Notes: a model not told the origin generated them from the sequence alone. Shown: positions 11,501 through 23,689, numbered from the stretch's first letter. The stretch: 64,000 nucleotides of DNA from Nymphalis io (GCF_905147045.1 NC_065914.1:1860001-1924000); one strand, 5' to 3'. Numbers and translations are program-made.

Positions 11501-14500
11501 ATATTATTCTAGGCTTAAACAGGATTTATCAATATATATTACAAATCAAAGTCCCCCGCTGCGTCTGTGTGTACGCGATAAATTCGAAAACTGCTGAACG
11601 GATTCTCATCCGTTTTCCACCAATGGATGGAATGCTTCATGAGGAAGGTTTAGGTGTATAATTCATTTAGTGTTTGTATCGTCTGGATACCCCCATCATC
11701 ATTGTGCTTAAAAGATTAACAATCAACAAATAAAAAAGAAGCTTGTAACTTATTTGCATCTCATTTTGCTAGTGTTTATAATCCCCCACAAAATAATTTG
11801 CAATGTTTACTAACAACGTTTATTACACAATAATTATATTCTCGCGATATTCGCGAGAATATAAAAACACAGTAACACTGGGCTCTCATCGTTCACGAAA
11901 AAATGTGATGTTTCTTTTAGTATAAACTGTTAATTTGTTTAAAAATTTTATTAGTTACTACGTTTTGTTTCTGTTTTTGTTTTTTGTTCTTTATTTAAAT
12001 ATTTTTATTTTCTGTTTTTATTCTATTTTTGATTTGGTATATTTTGTAATTGTGTTTGAGGATGGTGTGTTCTCCTGTAATTGGTTGTGCACTCTTAGTT
12101 TTAAGTTAATGTAAAAAGTGATTTCAATATGTCTTATGTACAACTGTTGGTGATCCAAATAAATAAATAAATAGTGTATTTTAAATTGGTCGAAATATAA
12201 AATTATTGTTCAAGATGTCAGAAAAAATCATGCTAACGGGGAGCTTTACTATAAACTTACAAATATTTATTACAATATTAATGTTTAGTAGACTATACTA
12301 CCCAAGCGAGGAAAGACGGGTAGTTAAGTAAGATAATGATTACAGTAGTAGTTTTGAAATGTCATACTGGACCAACAACCGTGGGAACTAAGATCATATT
12401 TCCCTGTGTGTGTGATTACACTCACCCATCAAACCAAAATGTTCTGGGTTAGAATTAATGAAGGTTGGTACCGACCCAGACAGGCTTGCACAAAGCTCTG
12501 CCACCAAGTTACTATGTTATAACTTTATAAGTAATGTATATTTAAAAGCAAAATAACACCGTATACGAACCAATGCAAATGCAATAGTTAAGGTTAGATG
12601 GAGTATCGGTTCTCGTTTTTTTATTTATTATATATTTTTTGGTGTACTAGCGATCTTTACATAAACAACACTAAAAAACATATAATATAAAATTAAAACT
12701 TGTACAGAGTAATACAAAATCATTTAAATGCTAACACAACTTGCTGGAAATAAATTGCTTTAAACACCTTTTTATCCTGTGAATTTCCCACTGCTGGGCT
12801 AAAGGCCTCCTCTCCCTTTTTGGAGAAAAAGGTTTGGAGCTTATTCCACCATGCTGCTCCAATGCGGGTTGGCGGAATACACATGTGGCTGAATTTCAGT
12901 GAATTTAGACACATGCAGGTTTCCTCACGATGTATTTCTTCATCGTCAAGCACGAGATGAATTATCAACACATTAAACACATGAAAATTCAGTGATGCTT
13001 GCCCGAGTTTGAACCCACGATAATCGATTAAGATTCACGCGTTCTAACCACTGGGCAATCTCGGCTTAAACTTAAAGTATCAGGCTTAAGAGAGCTTAAG
13101 TGATTTGTTTGCAGAAAGCTCGACTCAGCTTAACATGTTCGATTCCCATTTAACATGTTTATATGTTGTAGTTTTTTTAATATAGCTTATTGTGTGTAAG
13201 CTTTACAAGCGAAGGCTGTAAAATATAGCAGACACAAGAAAAAAATGTTTGAAAATATTAATCTCAAATTGTTTAAAAATTCCGTGTATAATTATAGAAA
13301 TAAAATGTCTTCGTGACTTTAAATCGTAATATCTTATATTGCAGTGAGCGAAGTTGCAAGATTAGATCGGCAAGTGGCTTCCATGAGGACAGAGCTTGAG
13401 GCTCTTCGAGAGCTGCAGAAGGAGACGTGAGTCTAATTATATTTATATAATTTTTTATTGATAACACAAGATCATCAGAATTCGGCCAAAAAAAAAAACG
13501 GTTGAACAAACAGAAGACAAGAAGTTACGGAACTGCCTATTTATAAATATTTATTTGTGTTATCAATAAAAAAAATTGGGAAAAAGAAAGTGTTCTTTAA
13601 TTTTTTCAATAATATGTATGGTCGAATAACGACCACTAAGCGAACACTATAATAAGCATATATATATATATATATATATAATATCACCCTTTTTTTTCTA
13701 ACGCTAGAAAAACGCTTTACGCGTTTCCCCCACGGGAACAGTGGGGGGGTATGTGGGGCTCTACGTTGTCCGAGGCGCCGAGAGCGCCCCGAGCATCGGA
13801 ATACCCACTAAAAAACCAGCGGTACCCTTTCCGTCTTAACGAGGAGCGCCACGGCATCGCTTTCGCATGCTACCGTGACGCTCTGATGGTCAATTTCACC
13901 CTCAGCTAAGCATATTGTTTATGTAAAAGTGTTTTACTTTATGGAGAAACCAACGATGTGTACTCTCTAGATCCTCAGTTTGAGTTAAGCCCTCGAAAAC
14001 TTAGTTTATCTGCTTATCATATCTTTTGATATAAGTTTAATTTGTATGTTATAGACACTTGCGTCGCGCGCGTCCCAAGCCGCGGGTCAAGCGCGAGGCG
14101 GCGCCGGCGGGGGACGCTACGGACTCCGAGTACTTCACAGATTGCCAATCTTTAATAGGTTAATAACGCTTTAACTTTCAAATTCGAGCCACGATATTAC
14201 TTGTATATTTTTAGTGTCGTTTTGTTATTTGTATAAAGATCTAACAATGATTTAAGGAGTCACTAATATTCCTCTTTCCACCAATTAAGCCTAAAGCTTG
14301 ATCAAACCTGCGATTGCGAGAAATATTTTGAGGTTCCGTCAAGCTACTCCCGCATTGGAGCGGGGATATACGTCATTAAGTCGGCGAAGTTGTTTACGAG
14401 ATTTTTGGGACATACTTAAAGTTGACATAAGTAGTTAAGTCGAATACTGTTGTATTATAAATAAATATATATTAATCAAGTTTGATGTTACCAGGCACAG

Positions 14501-17500
14501 ATATCGACATGGACAGCGAGGAGTTCTACGACGTGCCGTCTGACGAGGAGGACACCCTCCGCGAGTCCTTACGGAACGGACACGTTTCAAAAGTTGACAA
14601 TGAGGTAATATACTCGGTTTTTTATTTTATTATACAGGAAGGCAGACAGGAAAATAAGCATAACATATAACATAAGCTACTATGGTAAGTGGTCACCAAC
14701 GTTCATAGACATGTAGAAGAATGTACTGGTGGTAGGGTTCTATGCTAGCCCGTCTGGGTAGGTACCACCCACTCATCAGATATTCTACAGCAAAATAGCA
14801 GTACTTGTTATTCTTGTGTTTTGGTTTGGAGGGTGAGTGAGTCAGTGTAATTACAGGCACAAGGGACATAACATCTTAGTTCCCAAGGTTGGTGGCGCAT
14901 TGGCGATGTAAGCGATGGTTAACATTTCTAATAATGCCAATGTCTATGGGTGTTGGTGACCACTTACCATCAGGTGGCCCATATGATCGTCCGCCAACCT
15001 ATACTTAAAAAAAATATTAACAACCGTAAGCATCGTAAATGCACCACCAATTTTGGAAACAAGATAATAATAATATCCTGGAATATTATTCACACACGGC
15101 CATCTGATCCCAAACTAAGCAGAGCTCGTACTATGGAAACCAGACAACTGATATACTATATATACTACTTTTCTTTTGTAAATACATACTTATATAGATA
15201 ATTACCCCCTACTGCGCTCGCCAACACGCCTGCCCAGCGCGGCGAGTATGGGCAAACCCTCCTTAATGGCAGATGCGCCCAAAAAAAGGCCCCCAGTTAC
15301 CGGCAAGCCCGCTAGGCCCGACCAAGGTAGCGGTCGCGGTATCGGCAGGGCAGGGGGTGCTGAGAATCACCGATTCACGGCAGGCTACCATATAAAACGA
15401 CTTCACATGGCGACGTACAATGGACGCTCGTTGAGGCTGGACCATCAGCTCGCCGAATTAGAAGTAGAGTTAAGTCATATAAGCTGGCATATACTGGGGT
15501 TATCTGAAGTCCGAAGACAGGGGGAGGACACGATAACTCTAGAATCCGGTAACTTACTCTACTTCCGTGAAGGTGATAACCTCTCCCAGGGTGGTGTCGG
15601 TTTTCTAGTCAAAAAGGATCTCATTAGTAGCATTGTGGAAATCAGTAGTGTGTCGAACCGGGTAGCGTACCTTGTCCTAAAACTTTCCGACAGGTACTCC
15701 CTGAAGGTCGTACAGGTATATGCGCCAACTTCGACATACTCTGATGATGTGGTCGAAGCGATGTACGAGGACATCGCAAAGGCCCTCAACGACACCTCGA
15801 AGGCCCACTACAATGTTGTTATGGGAGACTTTAATGCTAAAGTGGGAGTACAAGATAGCGGTGAATCGAAAGTCGGACCTTACGGCTTGGGCTGCAGAAA
15901 TCACAAGGGGCAAATGCTGTTAAACTTTCTCGAAGCGCAGGGGCTCTTTTTGATGAATTCTTTCTATCAAAAGAAGCCTCAGAGGAGGTGGACCTGGCGA
16001 AGCCCCGATAACGTGACAAGGAACGAGATAGACTATCATTTCGAATAAAAGGCACATTTTTAGAGATGTTTCAGTGGTCAACAGGTTTAATATCGGAATC
16101 ACCGCTTCACCGCTTGGTTCGAGGCACTCTAAATATCGACTTAAAAGCCGAAAGATCGAGAATGATGAGGTCTACACTCCGACCTACCATGCTCCAAGCT
16201 GCTCAAGGCTCCGAAAAGTTCCAAATGGAACTTCAAAATCAATTCACCGCGTTGGAAACCATAAGCAGCATTGATGAGAGAACCGACACGCTTGTCAAAA
16301 TACTGCAAAACACATCCCGCAAGTGTTTTCCGCCACAGAGAAGAGACAACTCACCAAAACTCTCTGCTGAAACTCTCGAGCTCATGAGAAAACGACGAGA
16401 ACTACCATCGTTTTCGTCAGATAAGGCCTTAAATCGAACAATAAAAACGCTGACGCGACGCGATCTCCGACGCTCCAATACCCGTGCCATCAAGGCTGCG
16501 ATTGAGCAAAATCGGGGATCGAAAGTGTTCGCTCGCAAGTTTGGGAGGCCGCGTCTGACAAAACTTAAAACTGAAAATGGTGTGGTCGTTACCTCTAGGC
16601 CTGAGATTGTCGGAGAAGTAGAGAGGTTTTATGGGCAGTTGTTCTCTTCAAGATCGGATAAACCCGTGGGAATCAGTATTGATGACCAGCGCGCCCCTCT
16701 TACGCGCCATTACTCCGAGGAGCTCCCGGTCGTTGACCAAGGCGAGATTAGGGCGGCTCTAGAACAGCTTAAAAACAACAAAGCTCCGGGAGATGACGGA
16801 ATTACAACAGAGTTGCTTAAGGCAGGCGGGGCTCCGGTCCTGAAAGAGCTAGCAAGCCTCTTTAATTCCGTCATCCAACATGGCAAGAGCCCGGAAACGT
16901 GGAGCGGGAGTGAGGTGGTACTGTTTTTCAAAAAAGGTGATTAAACCCTCTTGAAAAACTACAGACCAATCTCCCTCCTGAGTCACGTGTATAAGCTGTT
17001 CTCAAGAGTCGTCACGAACCGTCTCGCCAGACGACTTGACGAGTTCCAGCCCCCAGAGCAAGCCGGCTTTCGATCAGGCTACAGCACCGTGGACCGCATC
17101 CATACTGTTCGGCAGATTGTGCAGAAGACCGAAGAATACAATCAGCCGCTGTGTATGGCATTTGTGTACTACGAGAAAGCCTTCGACTCCATCGAAACCT
17201 GGGCAGTGCTCGACTCATTGCAGAGATGTCATATCGATTGGAGATATATCGAGGTACTGAGATGTCTGTACAACGCCGCTACAATGACTGTCCACATCCA
17301 GGACTGTAAGACGAAAGCGATCCAACTGCGCAGAGGGGTGAGGCAGAGGGATGTAATATCCCCGAAACTGTTTTTCAACGCGTTGGAAAACGTTTTCAAG
17401 ACGCTGGATTGGACTGGGTTTGGAGTCAATGTAAACGGCGAGTACATCTCACACCTTCGATTTGCCGACGATATCGTCATCATAGCACAGTCGCTGGAAC

Positions 17501-18894
17501 AACTCACCGAAATGCTGCGTAGCCTAGGCGAGTCTTCCCGGTGTGACGGTCTCGGTATAAACTTGGACAAGACCAAGGTCATGTTCAATAGGCATGTCGT
17601 GCCGGGACCGATATACGTCGAGGGGAAACCTCTCGAAGTTGTTAGTGAATATACCTACCTAGGACAGATAATACAAGTCGGTAGGAACAACTTCGAGAAG
17701 GAAGCCGATCGAACAATTCCCTTGGGATGGGCAGCATTTGGCAACCTTCTTCAAGTCCTCCAGTCGTCTATACCGCAATGTTTAGAGACGAAAGTCTTCC
17801 ACCAATGCGTCTTACCTGCCATGACATACGGCGCCGAAACGTGGACACGTGGACGTGGACTAGTCAACAAATTCAAAGTCGCTCAGCGTGCTATGGAGCG
17901 AGCTATCCTCGGAGTATCCGGAAAAGAACCGGAGTCACCGACATAGCTTGCAAAATTAGCAGGCTGAAGTGGCAGTGGGCTGGTCACGTATGTCGTAGGA
18001 CCGATGGCCGTTGGAGCAGACGAGTCCTAGAGTGGAGACCGCGAATCGGCAAGTGCAGCGTAGGGCGCCCTCCACCAACTGGATTCGGAAGGCGGAGGAC
18101 AGGGAGCTTTGGCGCACCTTGGGAGAGGTCTATGTTCAGCAGTGGACAACGATTGGCTGTTGATTGATTGATTGATAGATAATTACACCCAGACTCAGGA
18201 CGAACAGGCGTGTTCATGCACACAAATGTCTGTATCAAATGTAAATGGAATCGAACCCACAACCTTCTGCGTGAAAGTCAAGTATCTACCAGCCACGCCA
18301 ACCGGCTCGTCAAATATCCTATGCTATGTCCCTTTTGCCTGTTGTTACACTTTATCACTCAAAAACTCAGCTTCCAAATACAATATATTCAAATAGATAT
18401 TTATTTATTTATTTGTAATATCACAAATACAACATACATATAAACCAAATTTATTTATAAAACATTAATAGTATATCTAATGTGTATCTATACTATCAAT
18501 TACAAATGTACACAGTATTTCCAGGTTCAATCTAATCAAATTCAAATTAAAAGCAAACAAAAAATCATCAGTAATTTTTAAAAATGTCAAAATTAAATAA
18601 TAAATAATGTCATTATTATAATAAAAAAAAATCAATCAGCGAAATCATAATTAAAATTATTAAAAGATATACATGTTGGATACTATAATAGTTTTGTTTT
18701 GTATTCACTTCTATGTGTGTGTCTTGTGAACGTTTCATGTTCGCACGTTTTGTTCGCACGTATCACGTTCACACGTGCTTTACTTAGTGATAGGGCATTG
18801 TGCATTGTCTGGGCACTGGTCACTTATATTTGTTAATTGATTCCAGAAAACAACAATAACTGACGATTCAAACACTTCGAAGGACAGCACGTAG
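8533..18894 (+). CDS. RMDN3/PTPIP51-like mitochondrial-ER tether, short form, 5 exons
   Basis: Exons 8533-8656, 13345-13426, 14055-14158, 14495-14604 and 18847-18894 join in phase (468 nt, 155 residues plus stop). Residues 11-30 form a Gly/Ala/Val membrane anchor near the N-terminus. About 42-70 is a heptad-like coiled coil (RLDRQVASMRTELEALREL), then a basic stretch (RRARPKPRVKR). Next come SEYFTDCQS, like a phospho-FFAT motif with Thr at position 4, and SEEFYDVPSDEED, like a conventional FFAT core with acidic flanks. This order matches the N-terminal half of RMDN3, an outer mitochondrial membrane protein that binds VAP proteins in the ER. The C-terminal TPR domain of RMDN proteins is absent: exon 5 adds 15 residues and a stop. 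An aataaa lies at 19403. Either this is a short isoform or the TPR exons were displaced by the nearby inverted duplication. Confidence 0.65.
9115..9395 (+). mobile_element. tRNA-derived SINE family C, partial
   Basis: Family C marks are present: cattggtctagtgac (degenerate tRNA head), tgcctcggaaagcacgtaaa, tccgattatg, tagagagtg, and ttgagattggccgccgt, ending near a run of att. It lies in intron 1 of the RMDN3-like gene. Confidence 0.8.
10045..10240 (-). repeat. Interspersed repeat E with GC-rich hairpin
   Basis: It shares with three other copies the words gatcccgtgacg, ggtaccgctggtttttta, gtgggtattcc and gaaacgcgta, followed by an A-run. A short hairpin (ccccac / gtgggg, loop ctcat) sits just before the A-run. 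High GC in an AT-rich intron makes it stand out. Confidence 0.75.
10498..10783 (-). repeat. Interspersed repeat B, near full length
   Basis: Reverse-oriented: gggccacctgatggtaa at the left, ccttggaccttgaaccaag in the middle, and tgagtgggtggtacctaccc then gccctaccaccag at the right. Confidence 0.85.
10800..12364. other. Intron 1 of the RMDN3-like gene, mostly unassigned AT-rich sequence
   Basis: No coding signal is seen. The stretch holds A-runs, ATAT tracts, the perfect palindrome at 11834-11864, and at about 11900-12175 a T-rich segment ending gatccaaataaataaataaata that resembles the 3' tail of a LINE. Confidence 0.5.
11834..11864. repeat. Perfect 14-bp inverted repeat with 3-base loop
   Basis: ttatattctcgcga, then tat, then its exact complement. 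The CGCGA core is striking in a region that is otherwise over 70 percent A and T by eye. Confidence 0.85.
12365..12510 (-). repeat. Interspersed repeat B, diverged fragment
   Basis: It keeps ggaccaacaaccgtgggaac, a weakened ggttggtaccgacccaga and aagctctgccaccaag. Confidence 0.6.
12775..13068 (-). mobile_element. tRNA-derived SINE family A, near full length
   Basis: The minus strand carries the complete body and a tRNA-like head ending at about 13066 (gcccagtggttagaacgcg on that strand). It inserted just upstream of exon 2 of the RMDN3-like gene and just outside the inverted duplication. Confidence 0.9.
13655..13682. repeat. AT dinucleotide microsatellite
   Basis: A run of alternating at in the left duplication arm. 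The right arm lacks it at the matching position near 26870, so it expanded after the duplication. Confidence 0.8.
13690..13895 (+). repeat. Interspersed repeat E with GC-rich hairpin
   Basis: Runs from ttctaacgctagaaaaacg through a cccccac / gtggggg hairpin (loop gggaaca), taccctttccgtcttaacga and gctaccgtgacgc. It has a matching partner in the right arm, so it inserted before the duplication. Confidence 0.8.
14727..15002 (+). repeat. Interspersed repeat B, near full length
   Basis: Runs from ctggtggtagggttctatg through gtaggtaccacccactcatc and gttcccaaggttggtggcgc to ccatcaggtggcccatatg. The right duplication arm keeps only its first third (25775-25915). Confidence 0.85.
15206..18175 (+). 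mobile_element. RTE-type non-LTR retrotransposon, near full length, inactive
   Basis: It is flanked by an 11-bp target duplication, tagataattac, at 15195-15205 and 18176-18186. It ends in a short tandem repeat of ttga (18160-18175), typical of RTE elements, rather than a poly-A tail. It encodes an apurinic-type endonuclease followed by a reverse transcriptase. It lies in intron 4 of the RMDN3-like gene, in the same orientation, and only in the left duplication arm. Confidence 0.9.
15248..18167 (+). pseudogene. RTE endonuclease/reverse transcriptase polyprotein, broken
   Basis: 15248-16048 encodes the endonuclease: Asn in TYNGRSL, Glu in LSEVRRQ, Asp in VMGDFNAKVG, then IDYHFE before a stop. 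Around 16035-16100 the frame shifts away and back through two small indels. 16066-16944 is the linker and first RT segment (NNKAPGDDGITTELLK), ended by a TAA at 16942. The same frame resumes at 16951 with KNYRPISLLSHVYKLFSR, GVRQRDVISPKLF and the FADDIVI box. The first catalytic Asp of the palm appears as Tyr (AFVYYEKAFDS, normally FVDYEKAFD). After about 17930 the C-terminal part (TGVTDIACKISRLKWQWAGH) continues in another frame. At least four lesions make it a dead copy. Confidence 0.9.
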
Positions 18895-19063
18895 CTCAAT
18901 TATTAAAAATTATAGGTATGTTTTTTTTTTTATTAACGAGTCCTGAATTTATTTTTTATAAAAAATACAATAGTGTTTAATCTATACAATTACCTATACT
19001 AATTTAAAAAATATTTAAGAATATCACTTGCGATTTAAAACATGGCGCCGCTTACGCAAAATT

Positions 19064-19290
19064 AAGCACCACTGAATTTTCATGTGCTTAATTTGTGATT
19101 ATAATTCATATCGTGCTTGACGGTGAAGGAAAACATCGTGAGGAAACCTGCATATGTCTTATTTCACTGAAATTCCGCTACATGTGTATTCCAACAACTC
19201 GCATTGGAGCAGCATGGTGGAATAAGCTCGAAACCTTCTCCTCAAAAGGGAGAGGAGGCCTTAGCCCAGCAGTGGGACATTCACAAGCTG
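19064..19290 (+). mobile_element. SINE family A without tRNA head
   Basis: Starts at aagcaccactgaattttc and ends at cccagcagtgggacattc and aagctgttac. It has a mirrored partner at 25306-25530 with the same 5' truncation, so it predates the inverted duplication. Confidence 0.9.
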
Positions 19291-22200
19291 TTACTGTTTT
19301 TTTAATTTATAATTTATCACGAGGACAAACTGCCATACAGCAGTAATGCATTCTCTCAGTGGCCGGTCTTTAAGTATATTTACTTAAATATAACAAAACT
19401 TTAATAAAGTCCTTTTTTTAATATTTACAGGTATAATAGACAAGACTTAATATGGTGTTAGCCGGGATGGGTATAGATGTAAAGTTCTGGATCAAAACTA
19501 TCACATTATTCGCGTAATGGATTCTATAATAAAACATAATCTCTACTTACACAATACTTTAATGTCCAAATATCTCGTAGTTAATAGTCTGTTATTGACG
19601 GTATGTAAAATTATGAGCCAGAATAAATGTGAACCATTTAATATGAGCCATAAATTATGATAGGGAATTCGATTATTTTTGTATGTTAATAATATTATAT
19701 ATAATTTGAGTGAGTTTTTGGTCTAATGCTAACAGTGACCAAGCTATATGTATGTATATATGTCTTAAGGGGATAGATGTGTAAAATGGTGCGAGAACTA
19801 GGTTTATATAATGGCGTTTTGTTTATAAGATGTCCTTTTGATTTTCAACATATTAAATAAAACTAGTAATTTCCATTGAAAGCTCTGCTACAGAATATCC
19901 AATCATATACTCAAGTATATAAGTATCATAATCATTATATATTTTAATGGAATTAGCTAATTAGTAATGCATGCGTTGCAATGCATCTTTAAAAATTGTG
20001 AGCATTTATCTGTTACACGTAGCGCCATCTATTGTCCATTAATGTCACCATAACAGAGATTTCAAGTAAAAACTACTGTAGAATATTTCAGCTCAATTGT
20101 TTGGTATGAGTGTATATGGGAAGAACAAAGAAGCGTTAATCATTACTAATAATGAAGGCGAAAGTGAGTTTGTTTGTTTGTTTGTTACGCTTTCAAATCT
20201 TAACTTCCCTCCCCCATACAACTCACAACGGACAATTATATATAGTAACTATGCGTGTCATTCCAAATAGGATATTGATTTAATTTATATAATGTATGAT
20301 TATGGCTTTATAAACGTTGTTGAGTGGTTTAGTTAAATACTTTTCTCTCATTCTATCATCACTGATGTGACATTCGAAAGAACGAGACAGAGCATTGTTT
20401 AACTAATCACCTTTGCAACATTTATAGATAAAACCGTTATTATGTTTAATCATTATTTTATTAATTGATATCAATAATTCAAAAATGGACTTATGTATTT
20501 CAATATTATATAAAATGTTTATGATATATAACTGATAATTAAATTTAATGTATACTTGATGCTATATATAATAATATAAATGCGAAAGCGTGTTCGTTTG
20601 TTATGTTTTCATGCCTTAATACTTTCACTGTCAAGCTCATTTAATATAACTACTCCGTATGCCGCAAACATTTTTACGAACGGTCGGAACGGTCGTCGGA
20701 TGCCATTTTGTCCGTAACCGGGTTCACGTTCACCAGCGACGGGTGTATTTATTCTACTAAGTAATTATGACAAAAGAGTTTAATAAAATATTAACTATAT
20801 TGTCATTTAACTATTTAATTCGAAATGGTGGTCAATAAATTAATATTTAAATAAAATATTTTTTCTGATAAGTTAGTTACTCAAAAAAAAATTATCAATT
20901 TAACATTGCATGGTATAATTTTCATTTTTTTTTTTTTCATTTTTGTCCGATGTATTCGTATCTATGTACAATTGATGTTTTTATTTTTATTTCAAAATTC
21001 CATTCATATTGATGGTTTACCAACCCTATCGTCGCATCTGTAGAAATGTATAGTTACGTTTCGAAATCGAGTCGTGAGGCATACGGACGAAACACCTTTG
21101 TACGGATACGGGCAGTGAAAGTGTTAACTACATAACATATCGCTGTGAAAATAATGCATACACGTTGTCAGACGTACAGAAAAGGACAGAGTACCTAACA
21201 CTGCTCCCCCCCCCCCCTAAGACGAATCCGTGGAAGTAAACTAGTATATATATTTCCGAAAATAAAAATATGCACTGAATTTCCCACCAATACATAAGTC
21301 ATTAGTTTTATAGTTACAATTATATAAATAATGAAATGTATTTAAAATTATATTTTTATATGTTCGTCTTTTTGTTTCGACGTAGTCTCGAATTGTCTCG
21401 AAGATTTGATATTAGATTTTTTTTTTGTTTATTTTACAATTATAAATCAATATTATTATAAAATGACGATATAATGTTATATAAAATAATAATAGATAAT
21501 GTTGATTTTTGATCTTCGATTGAAACAATAATAATTTCATTTACAAAACATAATATTTTTTTTATTTACTATGCTGGTACTATTCATTAAAAGGGGTAAC
21601 ATATATATATTGTAAAAAAATTATGTACTATAATATAGATTCGAAATATTTTGCCGTTTTTTTTTTCTTTTTGTGTGTATATTTATTTATGTATGTATAT
21701 ATGTGGTTGCTAGTGCAATGACTAGCTTATATATTAAATCCTAGGTCCTCGATTGAAATTCCAGGTTGGGCCAATAATTGATTTTACTCTCAAACAATCT
21801 CAGTAGCAGGTTTGAGTAAAAAACTTTGCAATGTTTTCCCATCGGCTTACCATAATTATTTTCAATCGGTCAAGTCTTTTTATAGTTTGATCACTAAGCA
21901 GACCTTGTACCTTGCGACGAACTACACAACTCGCGTTGATGACGTATAAACGCTGCGATAGCGAATATGCTATCGGTACTGGGCAGACGCGGGGGAGCGG
22001 GAAGGGATATCCAGCGAGTTGTATAGTTAAGTCATAATAATATATACGTTTTCTTATATTGTCTATGCGCTTGCAATTAGTATCTTTTCACCGTAAAGTT
22101 TTGCTGTATGGAGGTTCAAATAAGAAGGTATTGGGTACCATTGTAGGAACTAATTAATTTTATTACGCAACTTTAAATAGCAAGCCGGTAGGCAATCTGG

Positions 22201-23344
22201 GTGACGTGGAGTAATGCCCATTAAATCACATGCGATGGCCATCTGCACGGATCAAACACAGCCAGGAGATCAACACAGAAGCACACACAGGCATCGCACC
22301 CAATGTCACTACATAGTCGAATCTAAGGATTATCTTTTAATTTAAAAATATATGAAGTGTCACAAAATATATAATCAGATATTAAAATATATAAAAAAAT
22401 TTCGTATCTTTTTTATTAAAATGCGCTATATATATTATACAGGTATTTAAAAATTCTAGTGGAGAAATAAAAATGCCTTAATAATGTTCGAGTAGAGTTT
22501 TTTTATGAAAAATTTAGTAAATAAAATTGTAGAATTTGTAACAGAATAAATTTTTTAAGTTTGAAAATTGAAATTTGAAGTTAATTTATATTGTAATTAA
22601 TATAATGGGCGTATTTTTATTTTAGTTAAATAAATATTATCCTGTACTTTTGTTATTAAATAAATTTATGACGCTCAAAATGTTATTATAATATTGTATT
22701 AAATCTAAATAAAATTTCTGAGAAATACCTTCAAACTAGCATTTTAATTTATTATATAAGTATACATATATACTTTAATTTTACTTCCACAGTTTATATA
22801 TATTTATAGGAGTGAAGTAAAATAATAATTAAAAAGAAGTAATTAATCACAAAAATCGGTATTTAACGATATTATATCAATACACAAAAGGAAAAATAAA
22901 AATTAGCTAATTGTTTGCATAAAATTATTTATAGATTATATTACGCTGACAGATAACAATTACCCGCCTAAAAGAGTATTTAATACAAAACAAAAGAAGC
23001 CCGTGACAGTTACGATGTGTATGCTGCCAGTGCTATTGTCCGTAGATATTTGTTAACAATTTAATATAATATAACATTTTCGCCGAAATTTAAATAATAA
23101 TTATATTTTCTAATACAATTTTTCCAGAAACCGGGTGTTATTTAAATTTATTAATTATCTTTGCTAATTCTCTGCCTTGTGACGCACTTCCCTCGTCATT
23201 CTTAAAGCCTCAATGAAGTGCATAGTCACGAGTGTTCCGTATTTACTAAACGCTCATTGGTCGCATATTACGTAATCAGCCGCCATCGACCAATGATTTT
23301 AGAAGTCAAGTTAATTTGATTTCATTACACAGCATATAAATAAA

Positions 23345-23410
23345 GAGTCAAGATGGTTTAGTGGAAAGAGCACAGGTTTTTAAACTGATGTGTGTTCAAG
23401 TCCCAATTGT
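23345..23410 (+). repeat. Degenerate tRNA-like SINE head
   Basis: agatggtttagtggaaagag resembles an A-box region and tgtgttcaagtccca a B-box. No cloverleaf can be completed, so it is not called as a tRNA gene. Confidence 0.5.
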
Positions 23411-23689
23411 TATTGATCTTTTCTTGCTTACAGATTTGCATTCTTTCCATACTTGCTGAAGCTAAAACTTGCTGATAAAACGAACACATGTCTATTATAA
23501 TTCTATTACGTGTCTATTTTTTTTTAAATTATATAAGCCTTTGCACTTGCATCAGGTAAAAAGAATTCTATCACCGGTTTGGAAGAACACCTCGGACCTA
23601 AGAAGAATCTGCGTAAGAAAATCTGCGGGGCTTTTTTAAATCTAAAATGTATTTTTAAGAATACTCAAATATCTTCCGATTTGATTTCA

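Larger units (their letters stand above)
15070..18315 (-). mobile_element. tRNA-derived SINE family D, split by an RTE LINE
   Basis: The left part is 15070-15205 and the right part is 18176-18315. Joined, they match the copies at 2046-2301 and at 40530-44390. The right part carries the tRNA-like end, reading ggttggcgtgg and a B-box-like region on the minus strand. Confidence 0.85.
13452..19964 (+). repeat. Left arm of a large inverted duplication
   Basis: This segment recurs in reverse at 24691-27072. Paired landmarks are: tttattgataacacaagatc with its complement near 27050-27070; repeat E (13690 and 26675); exons 3 and 4 of the RMDN3-like gene; exon 5; the family A SINE (19064 and 25306); and the inner edge aattagctaattag (19951-19964) against ctaattagctaatt (24691-24704). 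Compared by eye over about 97 bases near 18930, identity is in the low to mid 90s percent. The left arm contains about 4 kb (14803-18820) missing from the right arm, including an RTE element. Confidence 0.9.

Noticed and set aside
23345..23410. tRNA gene
   Set aside because: Only A- and B-box-like words; no acceptor stem or cloverleaf.
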